From a virus, in the IMG/VR virus record IMGVR_UViG_3300020596_000056, positions 1 through 40,200 of that record: DNA of 40,200 bases. One strand, given 5' to 3'. Shown here piece by piece: positions 22,983-30,072 of the stretch (position 1 is its first letter; each line of letters opens with the position of its first letter). Under the pieces are notes generated by a model, which had not been told where the DNA came from, made no database searches, and saw only the letters and a list, made by a program, of their open reading frames with translations. The position numbers and the translations under genes are program-made.

Positions 22983-23351
22983 ATGAACAACTTAGCAATC
23001 GCCCTTCAATGGCGAGCCAAGAGAGCTGAGCGACTCGCAATGGATAAAGTGGCGGAGGCTCTCAAGAAAGAAGAAACTGAGCTTAAGAAGAAGCTCATGG
23101 AAAGTTTCAAGAAGTCCGTAAACAAGTCCGTGTCTAATGGGGAACGCCTGTTCCAATTCAAGGTTACGCAAGAGCCTGCCATTGCCGACTGGGCCAAACT
23201 CTACAAGCACATACTGAAGACTAGGGAATTTGAATTCCTCCAGCGGCGGCTGAACACGACCGCCGTCAAAGAACGCTGGGAAAATAACGTGAAGGTTCCC
23301 GGAGTAGGCAGCATCCCGCACGAAGATGTATCCGACACACAAGCCAAGTAA
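22983..23351 (+). CDS. Charged protein before the putative ssDNA-binding gene
   Basis: 122 residues; GGAG precedes the ATG. Long charged N-terminal helix (KVAEALKKEETELKKKLM), then an NGERLFQFKVTQEPA strand segment and a helical C-terminus. Proteins of this pattern precede the ssDNA-binding-like gene in some podoviruses. Role unknown; a replication accessory function is possible from context. Confidence 0.5.
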   Translation: MNNLAIALQWRAKRAERLAMDKVAEALKKEETELKKKLMESFKKSVNKSVSNGERLFQFKVTQEPAIADWAKLYKHILKTREFEFLQRRLNTTAVKERWENNVKVPGVGSIPHEDVSDTQAK

Positions 23352-23361
23352 AGGAACACCC

Positions 23362-24174
23362 ATGAAAACGAAGAAACGCGTAATCGAAGAATCCACCGAA
23401 GTAGCAGTGCAGTCCACAGGCCGGGCGCTTGCCCTTCCTGTGGAGTGGCAGGAAAGTCTCGCAAGCCAAGCCAAGGAAGACAGCGCACTGGAGCAGCCTT
23501 CCGTGCAGGCGTTCAAGACCAGCGGCGGCATCCTCAGCTACAACGGGAACGCCATGCCGGACAACAAGATGAATGTCATCGTCTTGGGGGCTGCGTTTAT
23601 CAACTCCCTGTTTATCAACAAATACGACCCGTCCAACATCATCAGCCCGCTGTGTTTCGCACTCAGCGAAGACGGCGAAGAGATGGCCCCGCACGAGAAC
23701 TCGTTCAAGCCGCAAAGCCCCGGATGCGTCGGGTGCGAGCATGCGGAATGGGGCAGCGACGAAAACTCCCCGTCAGGCCGCGGGAAGGCTTGCAAGGAGA
23801 CTCGTCGGCTGGTAGTCATCCCGGAAGATGCGCTCAACGACGGCATCGAAAAGGCTGTGGCGGCGATCTTTAACGTGCCGGTGACCTCCGTATCTAACTG
23901 GGGAAATTATGTGCATACGATGGCAGCGACGGCGAAGCGCCCCACGTGGTCGGTCGTTACGGAGATCTTGCTGAAGCCCGATCCCAAGAATCAGTTCATG
24001 GTGAACTTCTCGGCGGTAGATGTCATTAACAACCCCAAGCATCTGGAGCAGTTGACCGCAGTGCGGCAGAAGGCAAAGCAGGCGGTGATGACCCCGTTTG
24101 CAATGATGACCCAGGAGCAGTTCGAGGACATCCAAACGGCGAAGGCCAAGCCTGCAAAGAAACGAAAGTTCTAA
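23362..24174 (+). CDS. Putative ssDNA-binding-type protein with Cys cluster
   Basis: 270 residues from the ATG with AAAGGAACACC; a longer frame start is not used. Basic N-terminus, a TSGGILSYNGNAMPDNKMNV block (split as SGGILSYNG and MPDNKMNV), a Cys region SPGCVGCEHAEWGSD ... KACKETR that can hold zinc, an aromatic WGNYVHTMAATAKRP stretch and a basic C-terminus (KAKPAKKRKF). It precedes the DNA polymerase module and is strongly expressed-looking. Such proteins are usually labelled hypothetical; I infer ssDNA binding from context and composition. Confidence 0.5.
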   Translation: MKTKKRVIEESTEVAVQSTGRALALPVEWQESLASQAKEDSALEQPSVQAFKTSGGILSYNGNAMPDNKMNVIVLGAAFINSLFINKYDPSNIISPLCFALSEDGEEMAPHENSFKPQSPGCVGCEHAEWGSDENSPSGRGKACKETRRLVVIPEDALNDGIEKAVAAIFNVPVTSVSNWGNYVHTMAATAKRPTWSVVTEILLKPDPKNQFMVNFSAVDVINNPKHLEQLTAVRQKAKQAVMTPFAMMTQEQFEDIQTAKAKPAKKRKF

Positions 24175-24180
24175 CGGAAA

Positions 24181-24204
24181 GCCGCGCACCGTCCAAAGCG
24201 CGGC
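24181..24204 (+). terminator. Hairpin after putative ssDNA-binding gene
   Basis: GCCGCGC (24181-24187), 10-base loop, GCGCGGC (24198-24204): a perfect 7-bp GC stem six bases after the stop, followed only by AGTTTAGG. It may act as a weak terminator or 3' end protector. Confidence 0.5.
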
Positions 24205-24220
24205 AGTTTAGGAGATTGAC

Positions 24221-24463
24221 ATGAATGAGCCAGACGATGTTGTTGATAACGAGCAGACAGACGAGTTTGCGGACTACGGCTACAAGCGCCGCGCTGCTGC
24301 GGAATTGGAAGAGCTGAACGAACGGCTGAATGACCTCAACGAATTCCTGCGCACTGAAAAGTTCGAGCGTTTGACGGATGAGCAAAAGGGAGCACTTGAA
24401 AGTCAGCGGCACCACATGTCGAGTTACGCAACCGTGCTCCGCGAACGCATAGCTGCATTCTAG
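24221..24463 (+). CDS. Acidic coiled-coil small protein
   Basis: 80 residues; GGAG precedes the ATG. Strongly acidic N-terminus (NEPDDVVDNEQTDE) and a heptad coil (AELEELNERLNDLNEFLRTE). Similar short acidic proteins occur next to SSB-like genes. Function unknown. Confidence 0.55.
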   Translation: MNEPDDVVDNEQTDEFADYGYKRRAAAELEELNERLNDLNEFLRTEKFERLTDEQKGALESQRHHMSSYATVLRERIAAF

Positions 24464-24480
24464 CCAGACTGCGCTATAAT
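24453..24480 (+). promoter_or_regulatory. Putative promoter before the hairpin leader
   Basis: CTGCAT, 16-base spacer, perfect TATAAT (24475-24480). The spacer shares TCTAG and GAC..G.GC with the promoter at 29493-29521. The hairpin leader begins immediately after. Confidence 0.55.
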
Positions 24481-24522
24481 AAAGGGGCGGGCAATCCAGC
24501 CCGCTCCCTTTCCTAGGAGAAC
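24481..24522 (+). repeat. Hairpin leader repeat, copy 1
   Basis: AAAGGGG-CGGGC, AATCCA loop, GCCCG-CTCCC-TTT, then CCTAGGAGAAC with the ribosome site. The stem is about 12 bp with one bulged T. The element recurs 136 bases downstream with one extra G. Confidence 0.85.
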
Positions 24523-24525
24523 GAC

Positions 24526-24612
24526 ATGCTTACAGGATTTATGATAGGATTTATAGCAGGCGTAGGCTACATGCTGGTCTGGCAAATGATCATTTCTAAG
24601 CGTGTGAAATAG
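24526..24612 (+). CDS. 28-residue single-span membrane peptide
   Basis: MLTGFMIGFIAGVGYMLVWQ, then a short basic tail (MIISKRVK). TAGGAGAAC precedes the ATG. Almost the whole peptide is one hydrophobic helix with a positive C-terminus. The gene sits between two copies of the same hairpin leader. Too short for family assignment; a small inner-membrane peptide is likely. Confidence 0.6.
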   Translation: MLTGFMIGFIAGVGYMLVWQMIISKRVK

Positions 24613-24616
24613 TAAT

Positions 24617-24659
24617 AAAGGGGGCGGGCAATCCAGCCCGCTCCCTTTCCTAGGAGAAC
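24617..24659 (+). repeat. Hairpin leader repeat, copy 2
   Basis: Same as copy 1 with five G instead of four in the left arm, which turns the bulged T into a G-U pair and extends the stem to 14 bp. The rest, including the AATCCA loop and CCTAGGAGAAC, is identical. Confidence 0.85.
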
Positions 24660-24661
24660 AA

Positions 24662-24841
24662 ATGTATCTAACGCCTAAAGCCCGTGAAAAGATGCTCGCT
24701 CTGCCAGCGGAGGTGCAAGAAAAGCTGCGGCGAGAAGCTGCCACTATGCGGCGCAGGGAGAAAAGAAGGCAGTGGAAGTCCAAAAACGCTAAGAATCCAT
24801 ACGACGCTATGGATTCGTCAGATTTCCAAAACGCCTACTAG
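24662..24841 (+). CDS. Basic 59-residue protein before DNA polymerase
   Basis: TAGGAG precedes the ATG. It starts MYLTPKAREKMLALPAEVQE, then is very Arg/Lys-rich (KLRREAATMRRREKRR), and ends in a polar DAMDSSDFQNAY tail. One long amphipathic helix is likely. It has the twin hairpin leader. It may help the polymerase or bind nucleic acid, by context only. Confidence 0.55.
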   Translation: MYLTPKAREKMLALPAEVQEKLRREAATMRRREKRRQWKSKNAKNPYDAMDSSDFQNAY

Positions 24842-24852
24842 GAGCTTAAGTG

Positions 24853-26646
24853 ATGTGGACTATCGACTTTGAGACGGACGCCATAGCTGGCAACCCGACC
24901 GTCAACCCCCCGAAGCCGGTTGGCGTTGCGACTAAGCGTCCCGGTTACAAATCTGTATACCGCTCATGGGGCCACCCGAGCGGGAACACCCATACATTCG
25001 AAGAAGCGAAGGCGCACCTTCATAAGATTGTGGATAGCGGTGCGCCGCTTCTATTCCACAATGCCAAGTTCGACCTCAGCGTTATGCGACAGTGGTTTGG
25101 GATTTTGCCTAAGGCCAACCCTATCCACGACACCATGTTTATGATCGCGCTGTATGACCCATATGCCGCTACCTTCAGTTTGAAGCCTAGCGCTGAGCGG
25201 ATACTGAACATTGCCCCCGAGGAGCAGGACGCGCTGCATGACTGGATAATGGCGCACGTCCCGCAGGCTACTCACAAGACAGCGGGCGCATATATCGCAC
25301 TCGCACCTGCCGAGATCGTAAAGCCCTATGCGCGGGGCGACGTGGATAGGACGGAGGCGCTATACCTATTCCTCAAGGACAAAATACCTCTGGCCGCGTA
25401 TGACCGGGAGCGCGCCCTGCTGCCCATCATTATGAAAAGCGAGCAGCGTGGCGTCAACGTAGACGAACACAGGCTTTGCGAGGACATGGCCGGGTATGAG
25501 GGCGCGTTGCTGAGATTGAACGATAAGATACACGGCCTGCTCAAGAACGACAGTGTTAATCTAGACAGCGGCACCGAGTTGGCCAATGCCCTAGACTCTG
25601 CGGGCTTTATAGGCGAGTGGCAGCTAACCCCCACAGGCAAGCGAAGCACAAGTCGGGACAACCTGGAACGGGCCATAGCAAATCCCAAAGTGCTAGGGCT
25701 GCTACAGTATAGGGGGGCGCTGTCACACTGTCTGAGCAGCTTTGGAAGGCCGTGGGTTGCCCTTGTCCGCGAATACAACGGGCGGCTGCACCCGGACTGG
25801 AACCAAGTGCGGCAGGCTCGGGGCGATGATATCAAGGGCACCCGAACAGGGCGGCTATCCTGCGGGAAGCCCAACTTTCAGAACATGCCTAACGAGTATG
25901 AGGTCGCGATACCCAAAGGCTTTCCGGCCCTGCCTATCATGCGGCAGTATCTTATCCCTGACAAGGGCTATGTCTGGCTGAAGCGCGACTACAGCCAGCA
26001 AGAACTGCGGATACTTGCCCACTACTCGGACGGCAGGCTACTCGCACGTTACAAGGCGAACCCGCGGATAGACGCGCACGAAGAAACCAGTGCGCTTATC
26101 ACCGAGCACACAGGCCTCACGCTGCCCCGGAAGCATGTTAAGATTACAGGCTTCAGCACCATCTATGGAGCGGGCGTATTTGGCCTGAGCCAGCAGTTGA
26201 AGGTAATACCTCATGAGGCTAAGCAAGTCCGCGATGCTTACTACGCGGCGCTGCCCGAAGTGCCCGAGCTTATGAAAGAGTGCCAGAAGATTGGCAGGTC
26301 GGGCGGCAGCATCACCACATGGGGCGGGCGGAGCTACGCCTCGGAACCGCCCAAGCTCGTCAACGGGAGGATGATGGAGTTCCACTACAAGCTGCTGAAC
26401 TACCTAATCCAAGGCAGCGCGGGCGACTGCACGAAGGAGAGCATCATAAGGTGGAACTCTGCGAAGGGCAACGGGCAGTTCCTTGCTACGGTGCACGACG
26501 AGAACGACATACAAGCGCCCAAGGAAGACTGGAAACGCGAGATGGGGTATCTGCGGCGGGCTATGGAAAGCATAGAGTTCGACGTGCAGATGCTGAGCGA
26601 TGGTTTCTACGGGAATACATGGGCGGACTTAAAGGCGTGTGAATGA
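24853..26646 (+). CDS. DNA polymerase, family A, with 3'-5' exonuclease
   Basis: 597 residues from the ATG with GGAG upstream. The N-terminal exonuclease has DFET (residues 5-8), FHNAKFDL for Exo II and a YARGDVDRTEALYLF pattern for Exo III. The polymerase has motif A KRDYSQQELR (Asp379), motif B with Arg426, Lys430, Phe434, Tyr438 and Gly439 (RKHVKITGFSTIYG), and motif C VHDEND (547-552). The Phe434 position is the residue of E. coli Pol I Phe762, and the Gly that normally follows it is Ser435. There is no 5' nuclease domain; size is shorter than Pol I. Confidence 0.9.
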   Translation: MWTIDFETDAIAGNPTVNPPKPVGVATKRPGYKSVYRSWGHPSGNTHTFEEAKAHLHKIVDSGAPLLFHNAKFDLSVMRQWFGILPKANPIHDTMFMIALYDPYAATFSLKPSAERILNIAPEEQDALHDWIMAHVPQATHKTAGAYIALAPAEIVKPYARGDVDRTEALYLFLKDKIPLAAYDRERALLPIIMKSEQRGVNVDEHRLCEDMAGYEGALLRLNDKIHGLLKNDSVNLDSGTELANALDSAGFIGEWQLTPTGKRSTSRDNLERAIANPKVLGLLQYRGALSHCLSSFGRPWVALVREYNGRLHPDWNQVRQARGDDIKGTRTGRLSCGKPNFQNMPNEYEVAIPKGFPALPIMRQYLIPDKGYVWLKRDYSQQELRILAHYSDGRLLARYKANPRIDAHEETSALITEHTGLTLPRKHVKITGFSTIYGAGVFGLSQQLKVIPHEAKQVRDAYYAALPEVPELMKECQKIGRSGGSITTWGGRSYASEPPKLVNGRMMEFHYKLLNYLIQGSAGDCTKESIIRWNSAKGNGQFLATVHDENDIQAPKEDWKREMGYLRRAMESIEFDVQMLSDGFYGNTWADLKACE

Positions 26647-26870
26647 TCATCCAAATAATCATAGGCGTCACGGGCGTCACGGCGATATGGCTCAGCCAGA
26701 ATCCAGACCCCCGAATTCACAGATGGGCGTGTGTGGCAGGAATCCTCGGTCAGCCCTTCTGGTTCATAGCGATGTATCAGGCCGAGCAATGGGGCATCCT
26801 CGTATTGTGCGTGTGCTACACTATTTCGTGGATGCGCGGTGTGCGAAACTACTGGTGGAGAAAATCATGA
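26643..26870 (+). CDS. Small membrane protein
   Basis: 75 residues, ATGA overlap with the polymerase stop. Two hydrophobic segments (IIQIIIGVTGVTAIWL, ILGQPFWFIAMYQ) and a third part around ILVLCVCYTISWM, with a basic, Trp-rich end (VRNYWWRKS). Similar membrane proteins follow the polymerase in some phages; role unknown. Confidence 0.6.
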   Translation: MIIQIIIGVTGVTAIWLSQNPDPRIHRWACVAGILGQPFWFIAMYQAEQWGILVLCVCYTISWMRGVRNYWWRKS

Positions 26871-26947
26871 TTGGAGACACTCTTACACTTATTGGCTTCA
26901 TCGTTATTATCCTGTTCGTAATATCATTGTGGAACTCGGAGGGCTAA
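26867..26947 (+). CDS. 26-residue single-span membrane peptide
   Basis: ATGA overlap with the previous gene. MIGDTLTLIGFIVIILFVIS is almost one transmembrane helix with an acidic start and a LWNSEG tail. The next gene starts on the base after the stop. The reading frame is open for longer upstream but the ATG is placed by the overlap. Confidence 0.5.
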   Translation: MIGDTLTLIGFIVIILFVISLWNSEG

Positions 26948-27235
26948 ATGATCACAACCACTTACAAGTGCGATAACTGCGGGCACGAGCAGCCTACAAA
27001 AGAACAGATGTGGGAGGTAGTAGTCTACTGCACCCATATGGATTCTTCGCCCATAAAACGCGAATTTAATTGGGTGCCTTCGTCCAGCCCAATGTGGTGC
27101 AGAAAATGTGTGGACAAACTAGGGCTGCTGGGAAATTGGAAGCCCGAGAAGATTTTCCCGGCTCAGACTGCTCCAACACTTGAGGATAAAATCCGCGCGA
27201 TTATACAGGAGGAGATAGACGATGCCAGATACTAA
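26948..27235 (+). CDS. Zinc-ribbon small protein
   Basis: 95 residues, ATG directly after the TAA of the preceding gene with GGAGGG 3 bases before that. CDNCGH (8-13) and CRKC (51-54) form two CxxC pairs. A basic/acidic C-terminal helix (TLEDKIRAIIQEEIDD). May be a zinc adaptor; family unknown. Confidence 0.55.
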   Translation: MITTTYKCDNCGHEQPTKEQMWEVVVYCTHMDSSPIKREFNWVPSSSPMWCRKCVDKLGLLGNWKPEKIFPAQTAPTLEDKIRAIIQEEIDDARY

Positions 27236-27881
27236 AGCGTTCTCGTGGTCGTATAGCAAGCTGTCGCTCTACGAAAAATGCCCTGCGCAGTATAAGTATC
27301 GTTACGTTCAGGGACTGGCAACTCCTAAGTCCATGGCGGCTTCCCGCGGGTCGGAAATACATGCCTCTGTGGAGAACTTCCTGCTTGACAAGGCGAAGAC
27401 GGTGCACGAAGCAGCGGCAGACTACATGGGGCTATTCAAAGAACTCAAGTCCCATAAGCCGCTCATTGAGGAGAAAATAGCCATCTCTGATTCATGGGAC
27501 GTCGTGCCGTGGGCAGCGGGATGGGGCCGTATGGTGATCGACTCCTACTACGTGGAGAAGAAAGCCGTGGTCATGCAGGAGTGGAAGAGTGGTAAGATGT
27601 ATGACGACCACGAAGACCAGCGGAACCTCTACGGCACAGTGACGATGTTAAAGCACCCGGAGACCAAGACGGCCACGGTGCGGACTATATACCTGGATCT
27701 GGGCAAGGCCGTGAAGGTGGAATACACACGCGACCATGTGGAGGATATCATCGAAGATTTTGACAGGCGCATTAACTTCCTCAAGGTGGACGATGAGATG
27801 AGTCCCCGCCCCGGCTGGTATTGCCGATTCTGCCCCTTTAGCAGGATGAGTTCGTCCGGTGGCCCATGCAAAATCGGCTAG
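27222..27881 (+). CDS. PD-(D/E)XK nuclease, RecB/Cas4-like, with Fe-S cysteines
   Basis: 219 residues; GGAGGAG precedes the ATG, inside the end of the preceding gene. SYSKLSLYEKCPAQYKYRY opens the family, GSEIHASVE gives His47, then Asp107 (GRMVIDSYYV) and Glu120-x-Lys122 (VMQEWKSGK) form the nuclease core. Cys20 and Cys201, Cys204, Cys216 at the C-terminus (CRFCPFS...GPC) match the four-cysteine iron-sulfur pattern of AddB/Cas4-type exonucleases. Acts in phage DNA recombination or end processing. It is followed by VRR-NUC and SNF2 genes. Confidence 0.85.
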   Translation: MPDTKAFSWSYSKLSLYEKCPAQYKYRYVQGLATPKSMAASRGSEIHASVENFLLDKAKTVHEAAADYMGLFKELKSHKPLIEEKIAISDSWDVVPWAAGWGRMVIDSYYVEKKAVVMQEWKSGKMYDDHEDQRNLYGTVTMLKHPETKTATVRTIYLDLGKAVKVEYTRDHVEDIIEDFDRRINFLKVDDEMSPRPGWYCRFCPFSRMSSSGGPCKIG

Positions 27882-28231
27882 AGCGTAACGAAGAGCAGGA
27901 CACTGTGGACTATATGCTGGATAATTACGGCATAGAGTCTATAAAGCAAACCTTCATGGGGAGCAGGGGCTGGCCGGATAGGATATTCTTGCTGCCCCGG
28001 CGCCCCGCATGGATTGAGTTTAAGAAGAAGGGCAAGAAGCCCCGCAAGCTCCAGATTTATCGGATGAAAAAACTAAAATCTCTTGGCTACGACGTAACCT
28101 GGACGGACAATAAAAATGAAGCAATCCTCTGGCTCGAAAAAATATTCGCCTCACGCTTATCAAACGAGGGCAATAACTCTGATGATAAAGCAGGCTTGCG
28201 CGGGGCTTCTGCTAGACCCCGGACTGGGTAA
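27866..28231 (+). CDS. VRR-NUC domain nuclease
   Basis: 121 residues, overlapping the preceding gene by 16 bases. The VRR-NUC core is clear: ESIKQTFMGSRGWPDRIFLL with Asp38, then AWIEFKKKGKKPRKLQ with Glu51 and Lys53, Gln63 and YRMKKLKSLGYDV. The last 38 codons lie over the start of the helicase gene in another frame and are not part of the domain. VRR-NUC proteins are structure-dependent nucleases; in phages they stand alone beside a SNF2 helicase. Confidence 0.8.
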   Translation: MQNRLERNEEQDTVDYMLDNYGIESIKQTFMGSRGWPDRIFLLPRRPAWIEFKKKGKKPRKLQIYRMKKLKSLGYDVTWTDNKNEAILWLEKIFASRLSNEGNNSDDKAGLRGASARPRTG

Positions 28232-29504
28232 GACATCCATAACTCTGGCAGCGGCTACGATCTTAAAGAATAAGAAGCTCTCCAAGGGCGTCTTAGTCAT
28301 AGCTCCCCTCCGCGCAGTCTATGATGTATGGCCTGCCGAGATTGAAAAGTGGGAGGACTTTAACCACTTCAGCTATGGGGTTATACACGGCAAGACGAAG
28401 GTGGCCGCACTTCACGGGCCGCAGAAAGATTTTTACTTTGTGAACCCTGAGGGGATTCAGTGGCTGTCTGAGGAGTTGCTAAGTCTGCCCGTAAAAGACT
28501 GGCCCTTTGACATCCTTGTGGTGGACGAGAGCACTAAGTTTAAATCTGGCAGAGGGCCACGGTTCAAAGCTTTGAGGAAGATAGTGGGCAAGTTTCGGAG
28601 ACGTTACATCCTCACGGGCACCCCGACGCCGAACGGCTTGCTTGACCTCTATGGGCAAATCTACATACTTGACCTCGGCAATGCGCTAGGGGCGTATATC
28701 ACCCATTACCGGAATAACTACTTCTACTCCAGCGGCTTCGGAGGATACACTTGGTCTCCGCGTGAGACTGCGATGGAGGACATTACTGAAAAGATAGCCC
28801 CGCTTGTCTTGCGTATGCGTCACGAAGACTACCTCACCCTCCCCAAGCTGGTCAATCAATACCATTGGGCCGAACTGCCGCCTGAAGCTCGCGCGCAGTA
28901 TAAGGCTATGAAGGAGGAGTTTATGCTGGAGATAGGGGAGGAGACTATTATCTCCCCGAGCGCCGCCGCAGCAGGGATGCGATGCAGGCAGATTATTAAT
29001 GGGGCAATCTACACCAACGTAGAAAAGAAGGAATATGCGGTGCTGCACGATGCCAAGATTGACTTGTTAAAGGACTTAGTAGAGGAGCTGAGCGGACAAC
29101 CCCTGCTGTTGTTCTACGAGTTTAACCATGACAGAGACAGGCTAGTGAAGACACTGGGCTGGCCGTGCATAGGACACCAAAGCCAAAAGAAAGACAGTGT
29201 GAATATCCGGCTGTTCAACGCGGGCCTGCTTCCCGGACTTATAGCCCATCCTGCGAGCGCGGGCCACGCCTTGAACCTCCAGGGGGCGTGTTGTCACGTA
29301 GGCTGGTTCGGCCTCACATGGAACCTTGAGCACTACGACCAAGCGATCAAGCGCGTGTGGCGGCAGGGCAACGAGTCTTTACGAGTTATTGTTCACCACC
29401 TATGTATAAGGCGCTCCCTGGATGAGGTAGTCATGGATGCGCTGCGATCTAAACACAAGACCCAGACTACATTTATGGAAGCATTAAGAGCCTTGCATGT
29501 CTAG
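28116..29504 (+). CDS. SNF2/SF2-type helicase
   Basis: 462 residues; the ATG is the first that covers the HAYQTRAI Q-motif. Walker A is LDPGLGKTS (33-41), motif Ia VIAPLRAVYDVW (61-72), motif II VVDEST (135-140), motif III LTGTPTPNG (166-174), and the C-terminal half has a QGACCHVGWFG segment and motif VI QAIKRVWRQGN. Pairing with VRR-NUC suggests DNA remodelling during recombination or replication restart. It overlaps the VRR-NUC frame by 116 bases. Confidence 0.85.
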   Translation: MKQSSGSKKYSPHAYQTRAITLMIKQACAGLLLDPGLGKTSITLAAATILKNKKLSKGVLVIAPLRAVYDVWPAEIEKWEDFNHFSYGVIHGKTKVAALHGPQKDFYFVNPEGIQWLSEELLSLPVKDWPFDILVVDESTKFKSGRGPRFKALRKIVGKFRRRYILTGTPTPNGLLDLYGQIYILDLGNALGAYITHYRNNYFYSSGFGGYTWSPRETAMEDITEKIAPLVLRMRHEDYLTLPKLVNQYHWAELPPEARAQYKAMKEEFMLEIGEETIISPSAAAAGMRCRQIINGAIYTNVEKKEYAVLHDAKIDLLKDLVEELSGQPLLLFYEFNHDRDRLVKTLGWPCIGHQSQKKDSVNIRLFNAGLLPGLIAHPASAGHALNLQGACCHVGWFGLTWNLEHYDQAIKRVWRQGNESLRVIVHHLCIRRSLDEVVMDALRSKHKTQTTFMEALRALHV

Positions 29505-29521
29505 TTTGACGGTGCTATAGT
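29493..29521 (+). promoter_or_regulatory. Putative promoter for the basic/acidic protein
   Basis: TTGCAT, 17-base spacer, TATAGT. It lies over the end of the helicase gene. The spacer TCTAGTTTGACGGTGC resembles the one at 24459-24474. Confidence 0.6.
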
Positions 29522-29535
29522 GTAACTACCCTCTA

Positions 29536-29562
29536 CCCCACTGGAGGGATTTAACAGTGGGG
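29536..29562 (+). promoter_or_regulatory. 5' leader hairpin
   Basis: CCCCACTG (29536-29543), 11-base loop, CAGTGGGG (29555-29562): perfect 8-bp stem about 28 bases before the start codon. An alternative GGGG-ATAAA-CCCC pairing uses the right arm. It may stabilise the mRNA or control translation. Confidence 0.6.
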
Positions 29563-29589
29563 ATAAACCCCTTCTTAAGGAGAATTAAA

Positions 29590-30006
29590 ATGGCTGCAAA
29601 GAAAGCACCTGCTACGACGAAAGAAGCCCTCGTGAAAGACGCCCCCACCCCCGCCGCGCCCAAGCGCAAAGTCGGGACACGGGGCAGTTCCAAATTCCCC
29701 GGCACCAACGTCATCACCCTGCTGGTGGACTTCAACCCGAAACGCAAAGGCTCCGCGAGCCACGGCCGCTTCGAGAACTACGAAGACGAAATGACCGTCG
29801 AAGAAGCGCAGAAAGCCGGAGTCACTCCTGGCGACCTGCTCTGGGATACGGCCCACGGCTTTGTCGAGGTCGGCGAGAAGTTCAACAGCAAAGCAGTCGT
29901 GAAGTCCAAGCCAGAACCCAAAGCCAAGGCCGAGAAGCCCGCGAAAGCCCCCAAGAAGGGCAAGGTCGTGGTTGAAGAGGAAGACGAGGAAGAAGACGAA
30001 GAGTAA
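29590..30006 (+). CDS. Tripartite basic/acidic protein in its own transcription unit
   Basis: 138 residues from the ATG with AAGGAG; eleven codons upstream are in frame but lack such a site. Residues 1-36 are Lys/Ala/Pro-rich; 37-95 form a compact domain with a TNVITLLVDFNPKRKGS strand region and DLLWDTAHGFVEV; 96-126 is an Ala/Lys/Pro linker; 129-138 is an all-acidic tail (EEEDEEEDEE). It has its own promoter, a leader hairpin and a strong terminator, so high expression is likely. Basic arms with an acidic tail resemble nucleoid- or SSB-like proteins, but no family is recognised. Confidence 0.6.
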   Translation: MAAKKAPATTKEALVKDAPTPAAPKRKVGTRGSSKFPGTNVITLLVDFNPKRKGSASHGRFENYEDEMTVEEAQKAGVTPGDLLWDTAHGFVEVGEKFNSKAVVKSKPEPKAKAEKPAKAPKKGKVVVEEEDEEEDEE

Positions 30007-30030
30007 TTCATTTTCGGCATTTTGTTCCAG

Positions 30031-30055
30031 CGCCCGCCTCTAGGCGGGCGTTTTT
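30031..30055 (+). terminator. Strong rho-independent terminator
   Basis: CGCCCGCC (30031-30038), TCTA, GGCGGGCG (30043-30050), then TTTTT: a perfect 8-bp GC stem with a T-run, 25 bases after the stop. It closes the unit that starts at 29493. Confidence 0.9.
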
Positions 30056-30072
30056 ACTTACAGGAGACAATC

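Noticed and set aside
26639-26947. 102-codon frame across the two small membrane genes
   Set aside because: Only its last 26 codons, with an ATGA overlap start, look real. The upstream part is a shadow of the polymerase end and the 75-residue gene.
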